Assembly: GCA_963931925.1 (NCBI GenBank)
Contig: OZ007571.1
Span: forward strand, 60,142,125 to 60,206,124
Source of the DNA: Onchidella celtica
Lineage: Eukaryota > Mollusca > Gastropoda > Systellommatophora > Onchidiidae
DNA: 64,000 nt
Reading direction: 5' to 3'
The translations under genes were made by a program, and so were the position numbers. This document shows positions 32,996-46,758 of this stretch, piece by piece. The first letter of the stretch is position 1; every line of letters starts with the position of its first letter. The notes under the pieces are model-generated. The model made no database searches. It was given only the letters and a program-made list of their open reading frames with translations, and was not told the origin of the DNA.

Positions 32996-35900
32996 TGTAA
33001 CACAGGACGAGACGAGCGGGGCTCTCTACACAGTCAAACATACAAACAAAACTATCAGGTTTTGAGAGGACAACAATTTTATTAAAAGGAAAAGAAAATA
33101 ACAAATCAAATAATAAACACAATACAATAAACACATGACAATACAATAAACAATAATAAACCAGGGCAATACAATAAACAAGACATTACGATAAACACGA
33201 GACAATAAACAGCACAATAAACCACAATAAACCACAATAAACCCAACGATACAATAAACAAGACATTAAACCCAACCGATAGGCGCGCTGAAGAAGAACC
33301 AAAAATAAACAGGAATTAACAGCACGTCTCATCAGTTAATCATTACATCATGCTAAAACAAGAGAATGCATCAAAAGAAAACATAAAAGTTAATAATAAT
33401 CATATTCACATTGTAAACTAAATAATATGGGGAAGGTCAAGTATGTCTGTCAAACAGTAACGTATAACTTACTTTGTGAGCACTCCAGGGGAGATAACTC
33501 GAGTATAAGATTCAAGCCTACCAAGTAACATGTTTACTTCCCTTGGCTTAACTGCAGGCTGACATAGGACTATCCCACACGTTATAATTCTTATATTATA
33601 ACAACGGCCATTATCTAGATCAGGAAGAAAACTTAATTTGATTCCAGACAAGATAACATTAAGCCTTACATGTGTATACGCGCACCCTGTACGCCGCGCA
33701 CCCTGTACGCATCAAATCTATCCTAGTTATGGAATGAGCTGGAGTTAAACTAACTAAAATAAAATACAGTCTGCTGAGTCTACACACTCATACAACAGAA
33801 CTGCCCGTGCTAGATGGCTCAATAAAAGACAATCCCGTCTACTTACTTAGCCCACCCACGCACAACGTAGTATCCCTTAATTAACAATTACCATCATAAT
33901 TAGCAGAGGATAGCAATAGCCAACTGGATCTACTCATTAAGTCAAAATTAATTAACTTAGGCCCCATTAGCCAACCCAGCTCAATTCCGCACATGCTAGA
34001 TTATTAATATTACACAACACCCTAGTCCATACTGCCACAGACTTATCTCAACTCAGAGCCAAACTTATCCCTTTCCTATCCTCTGGATATAATACCAAAC
34101 TCCTTACTCACAAAGTCATAGGAGTATCTCTAGGTGGACCAACCCACATACATGTAATAAGTCAACACCTAAGTCTCAACCAACAATAGCAAGTTATAGT
34201 CTCCCACTACAAGTGATATGATAATCATGGCATAAAGCCAAACCCAACTACATGGTACAACTACAAGACTGAACAGTCAAGTCAACCCACTTGTATTACC
34301 TCCAACAATACTGATATACCTAAAACATTCCCACATATTCAGTGAACTAATTATATAATGCAACAAAATAATATCATAATAATGATGACATATATATATC
34401 ATAGGTCTACTGGGCAAGCAACACCCATAACCCCTATGATTGAGTTTAAAGTCAATGCATCTGATCTCTTCATTACAACAGAGTCCAATTACATCTGTCA
34501 GTGTGTCAAAAGAACAGACAATGAGCACCTACAAAGGATGCCATAAAAATATGACACCTGATGCATAGACAATGCATCTATACACCTAGCATAGGCCTTT
34601 CCCTTCATGATTCATCTTATCAAAAACCAAAGTTCAAGGTTCGACCCTCAAAAGTTTCTAAGTCCGACTTAACCAGTACAAATTGAAGAAAATCAACCTA
34701 ACACCTATGTAGCGAACATACTAATTCAATAATAAACATATAATAAATTAAGAAATTAAAGTAAATAATCATCATCCTTTAGTATAATGCCGATATCTGA
34801 GATCCCAAATGCTGTTTAAGTGTGGCAGCCACTGTAAACAGTCAGCCAGGATTGTTATTGTTGTTTGGGTCAAGCTTCCGTTTCCGGAAGCTATTAGCTA
34901 ACCAATCCCGGTCTTGATTTGACCCGCTTGACCAAAAGTCATGTGATCATGCCTGCTAGCGTCTGCTGTGACCTACTCACGGCTCACGCGCGTGCTCTGC
35001 AAATCCAACACCTCTCTCTTCATCTTAACTGGTCTACTCATTATCATAAAGTCCATAATGAATACGGCATCAATAAAGGTAACGAAAAGGCACACAAGAC
35101 AAATCTACACATACACCATAGTCACACTGCTGATTTAAAGGAAGCTAGAAATAATCATCCAACAATAACCTTGCAACCCACGGAAGAACAAGTTAAAGTA
35201 AAGAAATAACTTGGTTATAATTCTTGCCCGTTACTCTCTCTCTCTCTCTCTGTGACGTCTGTCCCTAAGAAGGACACGTTGAGCCTGAATGGCACCAACT
35301 GCAGATTAAGAATAACGATCTAGATCTGTCTATCTCTGATCCAAGTAGCGGGACTTAGACCACACCCTCCAGTAGTACTATTTGTTAGCACTTCACATAA
35401 AATCAGTCGGTCACAAATTACAGTTAAATGTTTCCATTTAATTACATGAACTAATCATGCGCGCTAGCGTTGATAGCATTCTAGAACAACCTTACACTCT
35501 CTCTCTGCAGGATACTGATAGATCTATACTAAGATAGAACTTAGCAAGATAAACTTTACCATAGATTGTTAGCTGCTAGCCTGATTGCCTAACCAAGCTG
35601 GACAAAGTTCATCAAACCTCCAAGTATAATCTAATCATTATTATTTCACATCATCTAAATATTATTAAATACCAGAACTAAAATAATGGGTACAACTTAC
35701 GTGAACTAACCAATGAATTCACACTTGAACTACATCATCAGAGCTGGCACTTCACAAATCTTGAAATATAAATTATACAACTTCTTTTACTTTTATGTTA
35801 GTCTGGACACTACGACACGTCCTGCTGTCTTAAAGACCTGGGTGGAACTGACCGACCCACACCATCATCTAAGCGTCACCCAAACACGCGCAACCCATTC

Positions 35901-36367
35901 ACTCCTTACAGTTCACTAAGTGCAAATTCTAATAAAACATTAAAACAAATAAAAACATTTTTAAAGACCACCATCTTGCTCGTGTATGTTCCAAATACAC
36001 TATCTTAAGGAAATATTACTTAACAAGATAAAAACTAACCAAAACTTACAATGTAGTGATACATAACAAGGTTCTACTTCTGGCACCAGGGATGGTCACT
36101 TAAATTGACCAATCCTGGACAATACAGACCACGCCAAGACTATGATTTAAAATTGGCGCAGTGAGTACATCAGTTGGCAATGTTACTCAACACCCGCATG
36201 ACTCATCTCAGTGCGTGATAAACAATAAGGGGAGATTATCTATGGTTTCTGTGTGGTTACTTCCCCTTGACCACGTCTAGTGGTCCAGCTGATCAAAATA
36301 ACGGGTTTATCTCCCTTTCACTACAATGAGCTATGTTCTCAGCCCTGTAATGGTTCACCCCATTACA
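32996..36367 (-). mobile_element. Strand-asymmetric 3.4-kb block, possible giant LTR
   Basis: The plus strand is rich in A and C throughout. The block begins TGTAACACAGG and ends CCCATTACA, so read on the minus strand it starts TGTAATGG and ends GTTACA, as LTRs do. On that strand AATAAA occurs near the end (complement of about 33076-33082). Just beyond it lies TGGTGTCAG, the first 9 bases of a tRNA-Leu-type primer site. No matching target duplication flanks it, and no second LTR or pol gene is in view. Copy B: 60655-64000 (cut by the window end). Could instead be an unrelated biased region. Confidence 0.35.
33110..33275. repeat. AATAAAC-type minisatellite
   Basis: Degenerate repeats of acaataaac over about 165 bases. 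It contains no real ORF; the cysteine/leucine-rich minus-strand ORF is a by-product. Copy B: about 60769-60934. Confidence 0.85.
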
Positions 36368-36672
36368 TAAGTAAAATTAAACTTTCAAATTTGATTATTT
36401 AAAATGGACACCAAAAGATATTGCAAATCATTACAGTGGTAAAATTAATGTACTTATTATGAATAAAATGAAATACAATGAAACAATAATTCATGTATAT
36501 TAATTTAGTTCTAATGTTTGGTTTAATAGCTTTCTTTGTCTTGGTTAACGCAAAGCTGTGAAAAAGCATAAAGTGTTAAGATGCTAAGAAGAGATAGGTT
36601 GCATGTAAAAGCAACTTTTTTTCTTCTTTATCATACTAAATAAATAAACTAGATGAATGATTTTGAAACGCT

Positions 36673-36752
36673 ATTGTTAGGGGACCGTAGTGTAATTGCA
36701 AAGCCGAATAGAGAAAATATTGAGTTGTGTTCACTGCCCATCTGTAGCTTAT
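36673..36752. repeat. Short dispersed repeat R3, member 2
   Basis: Diverged relative of 20833-20910. Confidence 0.6.
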
Positions 36753-36851
36753 TATGTAAAATACTTGGACACAATAAAACTCTCAAAGTTGAATGGACAG
36801 AAACAGGTGGCAGGTCGCAGTAGGACCGAAGAACATGCAGTTTGTCTACAG

Positions 36852-37366
36852 CAGTGGTTCTCAACGTGGGCGATATCATCCCCCGGGGAGCGACTTTGAA
36901 TTCCAAGGGTGGGGGGGGGGCTAAAATGAAGGAAAGGGCGTCAAGGGGGCGAAAATGGTGGTGGGAGTGGCGATTTTCTTTTTTTTTTTTTAAAGGAGGA
37001 GGGGAGTGAAGACATGGATAGAGGATTATTGGGGGGGGGGGGGATGTTACAGCGCAGTCATTAACTTATTCAACAGCACGCGGGTTTGGGTTTTATGAAC
37101 AGAAAAGGCCAGCTATTTCTGTTAGTGCATTTGATAAAAAATGCTTTCTGTTTTATAATGAATAAGCAAGTATATATAGCCTATTGTCATTAACAATTCT
37201 TTGATAAACTTTACATCGTAATTTGTGTGTAGTCTGTCTTCTTGTGAAATATATCTGTTGGCTTTGGGTAAGGTTTTTTTTTGGGGGGGGGGGAGGGGGG
37301 GGGCGAGGACAAAAAATTTGGAGCTTATAAAGGAGGTAATCGCCTGAGAAAAACTGAGAACCACAA
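36852..37366. mobile_element. Decayed hAT-like MITE
   Basis: The left end is cagtggttctcaacgtgggc, the typical end of hAT/Charlie-type elements. The right end ctgagaaccac (to 37364) is its imperfect complement. The interior is short, G-rich and non-coding. The expected 8-bp target duplication is not recognisable, so the borders are worn. Confidence 0.6.
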
Positions 37367-39333
37367 GGCAAGGCCACAAGAGGCAAAATTGAGGTTGGGG
37401 CGGAGGGGGGGGGGGTGGCGCGGAATAGGCCATCGTTCCTGGCGAGTCAATACATTGTTTTTATTTGAATAACGATAATAATAATAAGAAGAACGCATCT
37501 TGGTAGTTTTCTCCCAGGTCGGGGAAATGTACTGCAGAGCTCTGTGGGAGTAGGTCAGTAATATATTCTTTTTAATAAAGAAGGACAGCAACACACTCAG
37601 GCAGGGCATTGGGAAAGAGTGAGCGGTTTCCTAATCACCAACACAGTAATTCAATTCAATCCCCTGCATTTTTCTCAACCACTCGTGCATTATTCTGGTT
37701 ACTCGGTGATACTTTATTCACCAGCACTCACAAACACGAACACACTCACATTGCATTGGCTGTATTATTAAAATTTGTACTCAACGGTGTGGGTCAAGGT
37801 TTCTCCAGTGAAATGGTGTTGAAAACGTTATCGCCTCATGCTATCCGATCATACTTTTTTTTTTTAATGCTTCAGACCCACGGAAAGAGTCAGTTTTGTG
37901 AGTGCAGTGACTCTGTAAAAGCTAAACTTATTTCAGTGACAGATGAATTACCGTCGAAGGTATGGTGTGTTTTTCAAGGAGTTCTACTACACTCGCCTTA
38001 CAAAACTCTTGCCAGGATTAAGGAGGACCTATAAAGGAGTGAAGACTTTACAGCTTTAGTTGCAGTCAAGACTGTTGTTTTTGTCTGCACAGCATGACAT
38101 GGTGAGCTTATAGGGGTTGATGGCAGGTAGGGCTGTTTATTTGATCATAAGATTTAGTGCATTTTTTTTTGTTAATGAAAACTTGGCCTTCTCCCTCTCT
38201 CTCTCTCTCTCCCTCTCTCTCTCTTCCCCCCCCCCTCTCTCTCTCTCTTTGTGGAAAGGGGGATGGGATGATTTAGGGTTAAGCTTAATGAACATGAATC
38301 CTTTTTCTGTCGTACTTATACTGGAACTGACCAAATAAAGAGCTCCTTTGAGAACGTTTATTTTACGTTGCATTTTGAAAGGCTTTAATAATTATGTATG
38401 TTGTAACTTGTGCAGATCATCTGCAAGACCAAACCAAAAAAAATGTTAGCTTTAAGAAAACCCTACTGGATTTTCAACACCGTTGACATACCACATACCA
38501 CTCATCTGCGAAGGTCAAATTTAATTTACGTAACAGAATAAATCATCATACACTGAAAGGTATAAAAGAAAAAAGAATTGTCTCGCCAAATTTAAACTCT
38601 ATTAAAAACATGTCAATAGGAAGAGTGTCAATTTGTATTTCACTATTTTGATAAAAATACAGATCAAATAAGATGGTAAAACGAAATCAAAAACCATGCA
38701 TACTGTAAAATTATTGAGGTCATCTATATCTAATACATGTGCCATTGTTTGCTTTTCATCAGTGTGACCAATTTGACAGTAACCTGAAGTAGAGAAAAGA
38801 TCTAAATGTATTAGATTTTGAGACAAGGAAGGTGAGCGTTACTGACGAAAATGGTTAAATGGTTAGGCCTAAATTAAAATATTTTTTGGCACCGTCTGAT
38901 TTTTCCGTCACTACTTGGCTCTTCTTTATGTTTTAGATTAGGCTGACGAATAGAGAACAGATCTCCAGCGTTTTACACTTCCTTTTGTGATGGCCAATTG
39001 GCAAAGGATGATGTTGGCTCAATTTAATCTCTGGTAAAGTTCACTATATTTATGGCTTATTATATAATTGATATATTATGTAACGTGTATAACTGATGAA
39101 GGGAAGGAATCCGAGAAAATAGCAATATTTGAAGGGAAGAGCCGTTAACTCCCTTTTATTAACCAAAAAAAAAATGTACCCGTTCTCTTCTAATTGTGTT
39201 ACTTTCTGAAGCCTACTAAAATGTGTGTACCACAAAAAAGATGAATAAAAAATAGGGGCACAACAAGCACAGATGGAGCTCCTTCAGAAAACTAACAAAT
39301 CTAACACTGTTGACGTTGTCTCCTTGCAGCTGG
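37367..39333. other. No supported gene
   Basis: Contains G-runs near 37405 and a (CT)n tract at about 38193-38250. The 141-codon ORF at 37609-38034 has no recognised domain. There is no second copy in the window to test it. Confidence 0.45.
38193..38250. repeat. (CT)n microsatellite
   Basis: Imperfect CT repeat with a C-run in the middle. Confidence 0.9.
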
Positions 39334-39525
39334 TAACCCTATGGAAATCCGACACTTAGGAATAATGTCAAGTTGGCACATTGGAATGACATCATTCCTA
39401 TGTAGATCCCCTAGTTGTGACATTGCAGTGACATCAGTCTGATGTAGGGAATCCATTCCTATGGTAACCCTACCAACCTTACAGAAATCCTATATATCTC
39501 TATGATTAACATAGGGATGCTGTCT
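39334..39525. repeat. Dispersed repeat family R2, member 2
   Basis: Diverged relative of 19755-19965 in the same orientation, lying 107 bases before copy B begins. Confidence 0.75.
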
Positions 39526-41583
39526 AAGCTTAGCTTGATTTTCAGTAGGATCTAGGTCTAGATTTCCTGATGAGTTCCTGATGTCTTTGAACTCTTACAA
39601 TTCTTATTTCTTTTTGTTTGTGATTAAAAGAGTAAACTGTAGGGTCAGTGATTGGTAACAGGGATAAAGACAGATTAGAATTTGATTTAGGGTTAGCTTT
39701 AGGGATTGACTGGGTGGTCTGAACGTCCAGAACTCTTCCCATCCTAATTCTTGTGGTGCTGTGATGGCAGTGTAGTTGTTTCAAAAGAATGCACAGTACA
39801 TTAAAAGCACAGAACATCATGATGTAAATGTAAGTGATCAAAGTATTTTGAATCATTTTGATGTTCTAGTTTGTAATGTGGTCAAGTAACCTTAACTCTT
39901 TATTTTTTTAAAAGATCCATTAAATAGTATAATTTGATGTCATCTTTGCCAAACATTTTCAAGTGTAGTTTTTAGAATATTTTACAACATATCCTTTGTG
40001 CGGTGTTTACTAAATTAGTTAGCACCATTTGCAACCAGAACAAAGTGTAATCCTGTCTGCCTATCACTTGTGGGTGTACCTTAAGAAAAGGGAATAGCCT
40101 AAGTGTCACCTATTTGAATCTTCGTGCACAAGTTCTATGAAACTTGCATACATGAATTCTCACATGTAGATAGCATGCATCTTATTTAATGCACAGTTTT
40201 AATTTCTGATTGATTAAGAAAATAACATTCTGTTACAAGGCTTTGAAAAGATGAACACATGGAGCCCACCCGGCCATATGACGCCAGGTTTCACTAATGT
40301 TCACAAATGATAAAATGTGATAAATGCAGTGGATCACCTTTCCTTCTTGTAAGTGATCAAAGTATTTTGAATCATTTTGTGTTCTAGTTTCTACAGGGGT
40401 CAAGTAACATTAACTCTTTATTTTTTTCAAAGTTTACTATTAGAATAATTTTGATGCCAACTGGACAATACATTTTCAAGTGTAGTTCTTAGAATGTTTT
40501 ACAACATATTCTTTATCCAGCTGTACCAGAAAAAAGTGTATCGGTCGTAGTTTGGTTGGTGTTTACTAAAATAATTAACATTATTTGGCCAAACTGGAAC
40601 AAAGCAAAGTCCCATCTGGCGGTCGCTTGTGACTGCATTGTAAGAAAACGGAATGAATCTTCACATGTAAGTTTTAAGAAGCTTACACATAAAAATTCAC
40701 ACATACATAGATAGCTTGTATTTTATGTAATGCCCACTTTTAATTTCTGGTTGATTGAAGGAATAAAATTCTGTTTCAAGGCAACCCATACAGCCAAGTG
40801 AGGCCTGGATTCTAGATGGAAACACCGGCTGTGGCAGTGCATGTCGCTTTTTCATAGTACGCCTGAAAAAAGTTGGAATTTTTTTAAGGCACTGGCTAGA
40901 CAAAGGATATCCTCATTCATTGAGTCAGCACATATCAGTTACTGTATGCATGAACTTGGTGTAAATCCGCCAGTTTTGCATCATGGCATCTGCTTAGTAG
41001 TGCTTATGGTCACCTAGGTGTAAAACTCAAATTTAATTGATATGCATGAACAAAATTTATAGTAATTATACCTACCCCTTAAAATGCATCAATTGCCACT
41101 TACCGCTGTAACAAAAATTGTCATTACACATGCACAGAACTTGTGTCAGCCAATCCCAGCGACTTGACACTGTGAGAAACTCAGTCACACATACGCAGTA
41201 ATGATGTAAACAAAGTAGAGGCTGCTGAGTGTGAGGCGAATAATGCAGACACTTAGGCATTCGTTGTAGCGTGTTCTTGCTGTTTATCATCTCATGGTTT
41301 GAAATGGAGAAAACAAAGAAAGTAACTAATATTTTATCCCACAATATTATTATTTTGTGAAGTGGAAACTTTTTTGTTTGATGAGGAAAATTTCTTTTTT
41401 CCTCTCTTCCGTACTTCTTCAAAACATTAAGCCCACGCTGGAGACAACATCAGCGATGGATTTTGAAGTTTCATTTTCATTAGTAACAGAATGTTGCAAT
41501 TTTGCTAATTAGAATTATAACCCTGAATCAAATAAGGATGGGAGAGTTGACAAGGAGCGGGAAAAATTAAATGCTTAAGCTTA

Positions 41584-43108
41584 CTCTTATCTTTTCTTAA
41601 TTTTGGGTAGATTCTATCAAATTCCGGACTAAATACTTTGAGTCAATTGCACAAATTCTGTTGAAAAGGCATATTTATATTTTCTTTGTAGATCTGTAAG
41701 GCGGCAATATAAGATTTGTTCTTTCAGGATTGATGGTGATAGCGATCGGGCTTAATAGCAGATGCCACTTTCGTATGCTCGTTAAGCACTACCTAGCCGA
41801 TTTAGACATTTGGACAAAGTGTAAAGTTACGAACCCCTTTGTATGTGTATGTATGTAGGCTTATGGAAAGCTCTGGCAGGCCGAATATTGTTTTGCACCA
41901 ATGCGTTGTTTCTATCCACCATGTAATCGGCTTCTCTTATCTTTTTTCAAATTTTTGGTAGATCTCTATCAAATTTCGGACTAAATACGTTGAGCCATTT
42001 GTACAAATTTTTTTGAAAGGGCATATTTTCTTCATAGATCTGCAAGGCGGCAATAGAATTTGTTCTTTCAGGATTGATGGTGATAGCGATCAGGCTTAAT
42101 AGCAGATGCCACTTTCGTATGCTCGTTAATCACTACCTAGCAGATTTAGTCATTTGGGCAAAGTGTAAAGTTAGAAAACCCCTTTGTATGTGTATGTAGG
42201 CTTATGGAAAGCACTGACATGCCGAATAGTGTTTTTCACCAATGCGATGGGTCTATCAAGGGACAAGGTGGTCTAGAGGCAAGGTGCTCGCCTCTCATGC
42301 CAAGGGTCCCGGGTTCTAAACCCGGGCAGTGCAGGCATGTTGGAAATTGGATTTTTCTCATATTTTCAAGTCCCTGGTCCTATTGGGGGGTAGGATCGAG
42401 TACCTAGTCTTCTCGGATAAGGACGAAAAAATTCGGAGGGCCCGTGTGCACGTTGCGCACGTTAAAGATACCTTGGCAGTTGGAAATCGTAAAGAGCAGG
42501 CCGAAAGGCCGCTGCCCGGGCAAAATTGAAAATTGAAATTAATAGATTAAAATTCATCCATATCATCCCCCCCCCCGCCAGAATTTATTATTCATTATTA
42601 AATATATATTGTTATTAATAAATATTCAAATATTATTTGAGTTGTGTGAACTGATGTGAGTTGTGAACTGCGCCTAACAGGCTGCGTTACAATTTGCTCT
42701 GAGATAGAGAGATAGAGTGAGCGAGACAGGGAGAGAGAAAGAAGCAGTGCAGTGTGTTGAGCGCTTTGCAGGCAGCTCCATTCTGCTCTGTGGTTGACAT
42801 GTTGTTTCTGTAAAGCGCATAGAGCATTTTAAATGGATATGCGCTATATAAATGCTATACATTATTATTATTATTATTATCCACCGTGTAATCGGCTTCA
42901 CTCATCTTTTTTTAATTTTTGGTAGATCTCTATCAAATTTCGGACTAAATACGTTGATTCAATTAGGCTATACAAATTCTGCTGAGAGGGCATATTTTCT
43001 TCGTAGATCTGCAAGGCGGCAATAGGATTTGTTCTTTCAGGATTGATAGTGATAGGGATCAGGCTTAATAGCAGATGCCACTTTTGTATGCACGTTAAGC
43101 GCTACCTT
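41584..43108. repeat. Copy B of the 350-bp tandem array
   Basis: Same three-unit organisation as 1953-3478, including the SINE in the same place (about 42258-42880), so the SINE insertion predates the separation of the two copies. Confidence 0.85.
42258..42880 (+). mobile_element. Copy B of the tRNA-derived SINE-like composite
   Basis: Nearly identical to 2627-3250, in the same position inside the second 350-bp unit, with A box, B box and (ATT)n retained. Confidence 0.75.
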
Positions 43109-44454
43109 TTGTGTTCAAAGATCCAGAATTTGTGCATTATAATATATATAAATTTATTCATTTTTTGATGAATGCCAATTTCATTTTGGAGACTCGTCAT
43201 TTTTTATTGTTCTCCGTCCAACTGACAAATTGCTTTTATTTCTCCATAGTGAATATTGTGATTTGGCTGTTGGATTATTTGAGTTTGTGATCACAATAAA
43301 AAATTCTGTTCTCCAAAATTTTTTTTTTTTTTTCATTGTTTGTTTTTCTGTAAATTTTTGAAAATGTATAATTCGGAAAAAGTCCAAGCTAACATGTAAA
43401 ACTTGTTCATGCATTTCATTTTTTGCTGTTTCTTGTCTCAACAGTTATCTTATTTCCATTTTCAAATCTCGATTAGTTAATGTTGTTAAATGTGCTTAGC
43501 CCTTCTCCTTCGGAATGGATAATCTTTTTTGTATCGATTTGGTTCCCTTAATACTGAATAATGGTGTCATTCCCAAGTCATGTTGATATTTATATTTACA
43601 AACAGGAAACAAAAAATTACGAAAAAAAAGAGGTGTGATGAGAAAAATGTAACTGTAGAGAAAGAAAATGGGGATGTGGAGGGATTTTTCAAAAATAAAT
43701 ATTGATTTCGTTATCATATTTAAAGAAGTTATTGGAAGTCGATTAATTAAGTAGTATCGATTCCCACTTCCGGTTTGTAATAAAAACCAAGACAGTGACA
43801 AGGGCAAAGGTAGATAATCATGTTCTTGAGTTTTTAATATTTTGAAACTGCAAAATTTTGAAATCTGTTTATCAAGAGGTGCATATCTTTAAGGAATAAC
43901 GATAAACCCAAGTGTTTGAATGAAAACAAAAAGTTTTGAGTAAGGTTGATAAAGGAATAAATTTAATATATGAGTTTATGCATAATGAGGTCAAACCCAT
44001 AATGAAAGACAATGTATGGATTCTGTGTCATATAAGAAAACCCAAAATTTATTTATAGTACAGAACAGCCACTTTGGGGAAACTCGGGTGGTTACTGGCT
44101 CCTGCTTCCATGTAGCGTCGAGGTCGGCGGTCGACCAAGGTACTCGCACGGCTAGTCATGCCCAACTAGCCTGTAAAGCTTAGGGTCTGGCGAGTTTCCT
44201 CCCTTGAGGCGCTTCTGAGGGACTGAGAGTTGGGGTGGAGTTTGGTCGGGGGTAGGCCGGACAAAACATACGGATTAGAACCTACTTCCTTAGATCTTAA
44301 GGGGCAACTGGTACTTTAGTATTAGACTTAGGATCGTCCATGTCATGGGAAAAGTGCTCTCGCAACCACATATTCAAACGGCACATGTAGTGTAGCTATG
44401 TAGGGTAATGTGTGCTGGAGTCCCCGTGCCACTTTTTTTTTCTTTCTTAAAATT

Positions 44455-44466
44455 TCCCAAGTAATT
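44455..44466. other. Deletion junction in copy B
   Basis: tttcccaagta matches copy A up to 4831 (one SNP) and then continues with attacatgtagc from 15806. GTA is shared at both sides. Confidence 0.85.
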
Positions 44467-44593
44467 ACATGTAGCTTCCACTTCACCCCCAGGCAAGCAT
44501 AGTTTTTTTCTCTCTAATCTGTGTATGCTAAAAAGAGTTGGTTTTTAAAAAAAATTATTTTAAAATTTTCATGTGTTTTAATAGTTTTATCAA

Positions 44594-44804
44594 CTTGTCC
44601 ATCGGTTCATCCATACAATTATCCATCCATGCCTCGGTCCATCGGTCCATCCGTCCATCCATCTGTCCACCCATCTGTCCACATGTCCGTCCATCCTTCT
44701 GACCATCCACCACACATATGTCCTTCACTTTGTTCAGCTACCCATGTGTCCTTTTCTCGTCCATCCATCCATATGTCCTTCACTTCATCCATCCATCCAT
44801 CCAT
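44594..44804 (+). repeat. (CCAT)n-type minisatellite, copy B
   Basis: Same array as 15936-16146. Confidence 0.9.
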
Positions 44805-45407
44805 TCATCATATCAATTGGAATACAATTATATGAACAAACACCAATTTGTATGAACATGCACCTGGCAGCATCAACAATGCATCTACCAGTGTTGACAG
44901 TGGATCCAACAGTGTTAACAAGATCCCGACAGTGTTAACAATACCAAGAGTGCATCTGTCTTGACCTCAAGTGGAGACTGATGACATCATTATTTCCAAG
45001 GGCATCAAAATGGTTAGTAATAATTTCTTGTTAATATTTCATCATATCTTTTTCCATGACACTGACACAAATTAAAGCTCCCTTTCCTTGAGTATCATCA
45101 TGGTTTTAGCATATTTTCATAGAACACCAGAACAGTCTTTTAAATATGAAATTTGAAGCACACATACTGATGAACTGATAAAATGAACAGTCGTCCATGT
45201 ATCTACATGTGTGTATAATATTAAACCACTTGTCTGTCCTACTGATCAACCAGTGGACACATCTATAGACTAACATACTACCTGACTACAGTTTTTTCCA
45301 AATTGGACCACCCAAAACCAGGATTTTCTCAGAAAGACTTTTTGAAGATAACAATTATGCTGCTTTTACCTGTAATTGATTTTAAGTCGTTTTCACTCTA
45401 GTCCTAG

Positions 45408-45527
45408 CATGATGCGAGACTGAGATGGAACACGTCTGAATATGGCAGGGTCACAATTTTTGTTGTTCCTAATGATGCCATTTGGAAATCAAGGATTGAA
45501 CCCCTGTCACGGCAAGCATTGGTTGAT
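45408..45527 (+). CDS. Candidate FAS1-like exon, copy B
   Basis: Identical to 16750-16869 including both splice-like borders. Confidence 0.35.
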
Positions 45528-46565
45528 GTAAGTAATAGTGTGGTAATGCAAGCCTGGTACTATAATAGCAGTGGTAGTAAAATTAGTAGATAATGTTAGC
45601 AGTGGTGCGTAGTCATCATGACAGTTTTGGTTTCATCTGACCTTGATATTTCAGTGGTGTTCCTCTGAATTTTTTTATTTTATTTAACTGCTATAATTTT
45701 GAAATCATTAAAAAGATCTACCTAAAATGGCTCTCAATTCATACTAACCAATGGCAGGTTATGATTTTCTGTGCTTTCTGTTTCATGTTTGAAGTTTTTT
45801 AATATTTACTGTTGTTTCCATAAATTTTATTGATTCCTTTTACTTTATTCAGATCCACCTCTAATGTTGTTATTTGACCATATAAACTGCTGAAACAGAG
45901 ATAGGATTTAGTACATCATGTTGACTTAACTTTACACTTTTTCATAACAATCTGAATTCTGGATCAAGAAACAGTGAAGTGTGGATTTATATGTGATCCC
46001 AAAAATGATAACTATCAAAATACCATCATGCCTCTGACTGCTTATTCACATAGGCATTACTAGATTCTATGATTGTTTCCCTTGGTATATGAAAAAAGGA
46101 TCTAAATTTGGTGGCATGGCCCAAGTGCATATGATGAATTTTGTTTGCCTTGTTGGAATGCTTGTCAATTTATATCTGTGATGTAAATGAGATGAACAAA
46201 TTAAGATTGATATGTCAAAACAGTGTCCACAGCTAATGATTCTCACTATAGTGTAGGTACACAACCATCAACCATTTACAGACAGGGTTGTCAGCTGTCT
46301 TGCTACTTCTTGGAAATATTAGCTGGCAAATGTTCATTTCAGTCTGTACATCATGCATCCCTGATATCACGCACTTCCAGATGATGGAGCAAACCTGTGA
46401 AGTCATATTAAACTTTCAGCCATCAGCATGTACAGAAAGAAGAGAGGTGTGATTTTCGACTTCTTGAATTGGGATACCACAAATGTACTCCTGTTGAAAA
46501 CTTTCCACTTAAACCCAAGTAAAACTGTAGAAGAGTTGTCTTTATGTTGGGCCACCTTTTCTCAG

Positions 46566-46680
46566 GATGATTCCCCTCCCAAACTGTCATCCTATGAGAT
46601 CAGTGACGATGCACAGTTTACATTTCAGATGATCAAAGATAATTCACAATGGGAAGATTCAACTTCAAAAATGTCACTGG
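46566..46680 (+). CDS. Candidate exon, product unrecognised, copy B
   Basis: Counterpart of 17908-18022 with the same borders and open frame. Confidence 0.25.
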
Positions 46681-46758
46681 GTTAGTGATTCAGTTTTAAG
46701 TAAAAAAGATACAAAAACTAATACATGTAATTGTGTCTCTGAAAGCGAAATTATTAAC

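Larger units (their letters stand above)
1..36341 (+). repeat. Large direct duplication, copy A
   Basis: Aligned by eye to copy B (39632-64000), same orientation. The offset is 39631 at the left end, 28658 after the 10,974-bp segment present only here, about 28906 after the MITE present only in B, 27649 after the solo LTR present only here, and 27659 from the (CTT)n to the end. The homology already exists at base 1, so its left boundary lies outside the window. It carries every repeat and gene remnant listed below, except where an entry says copy B only or a position falls in 36342-39631. Confidence 0.97.

Noticed and set aside
37609-38034. A 141-codon ORF as a gene
   Set aside because: No domain, no recognisable promoter or splice context, and no second copy to show conservation; kept only as a note.
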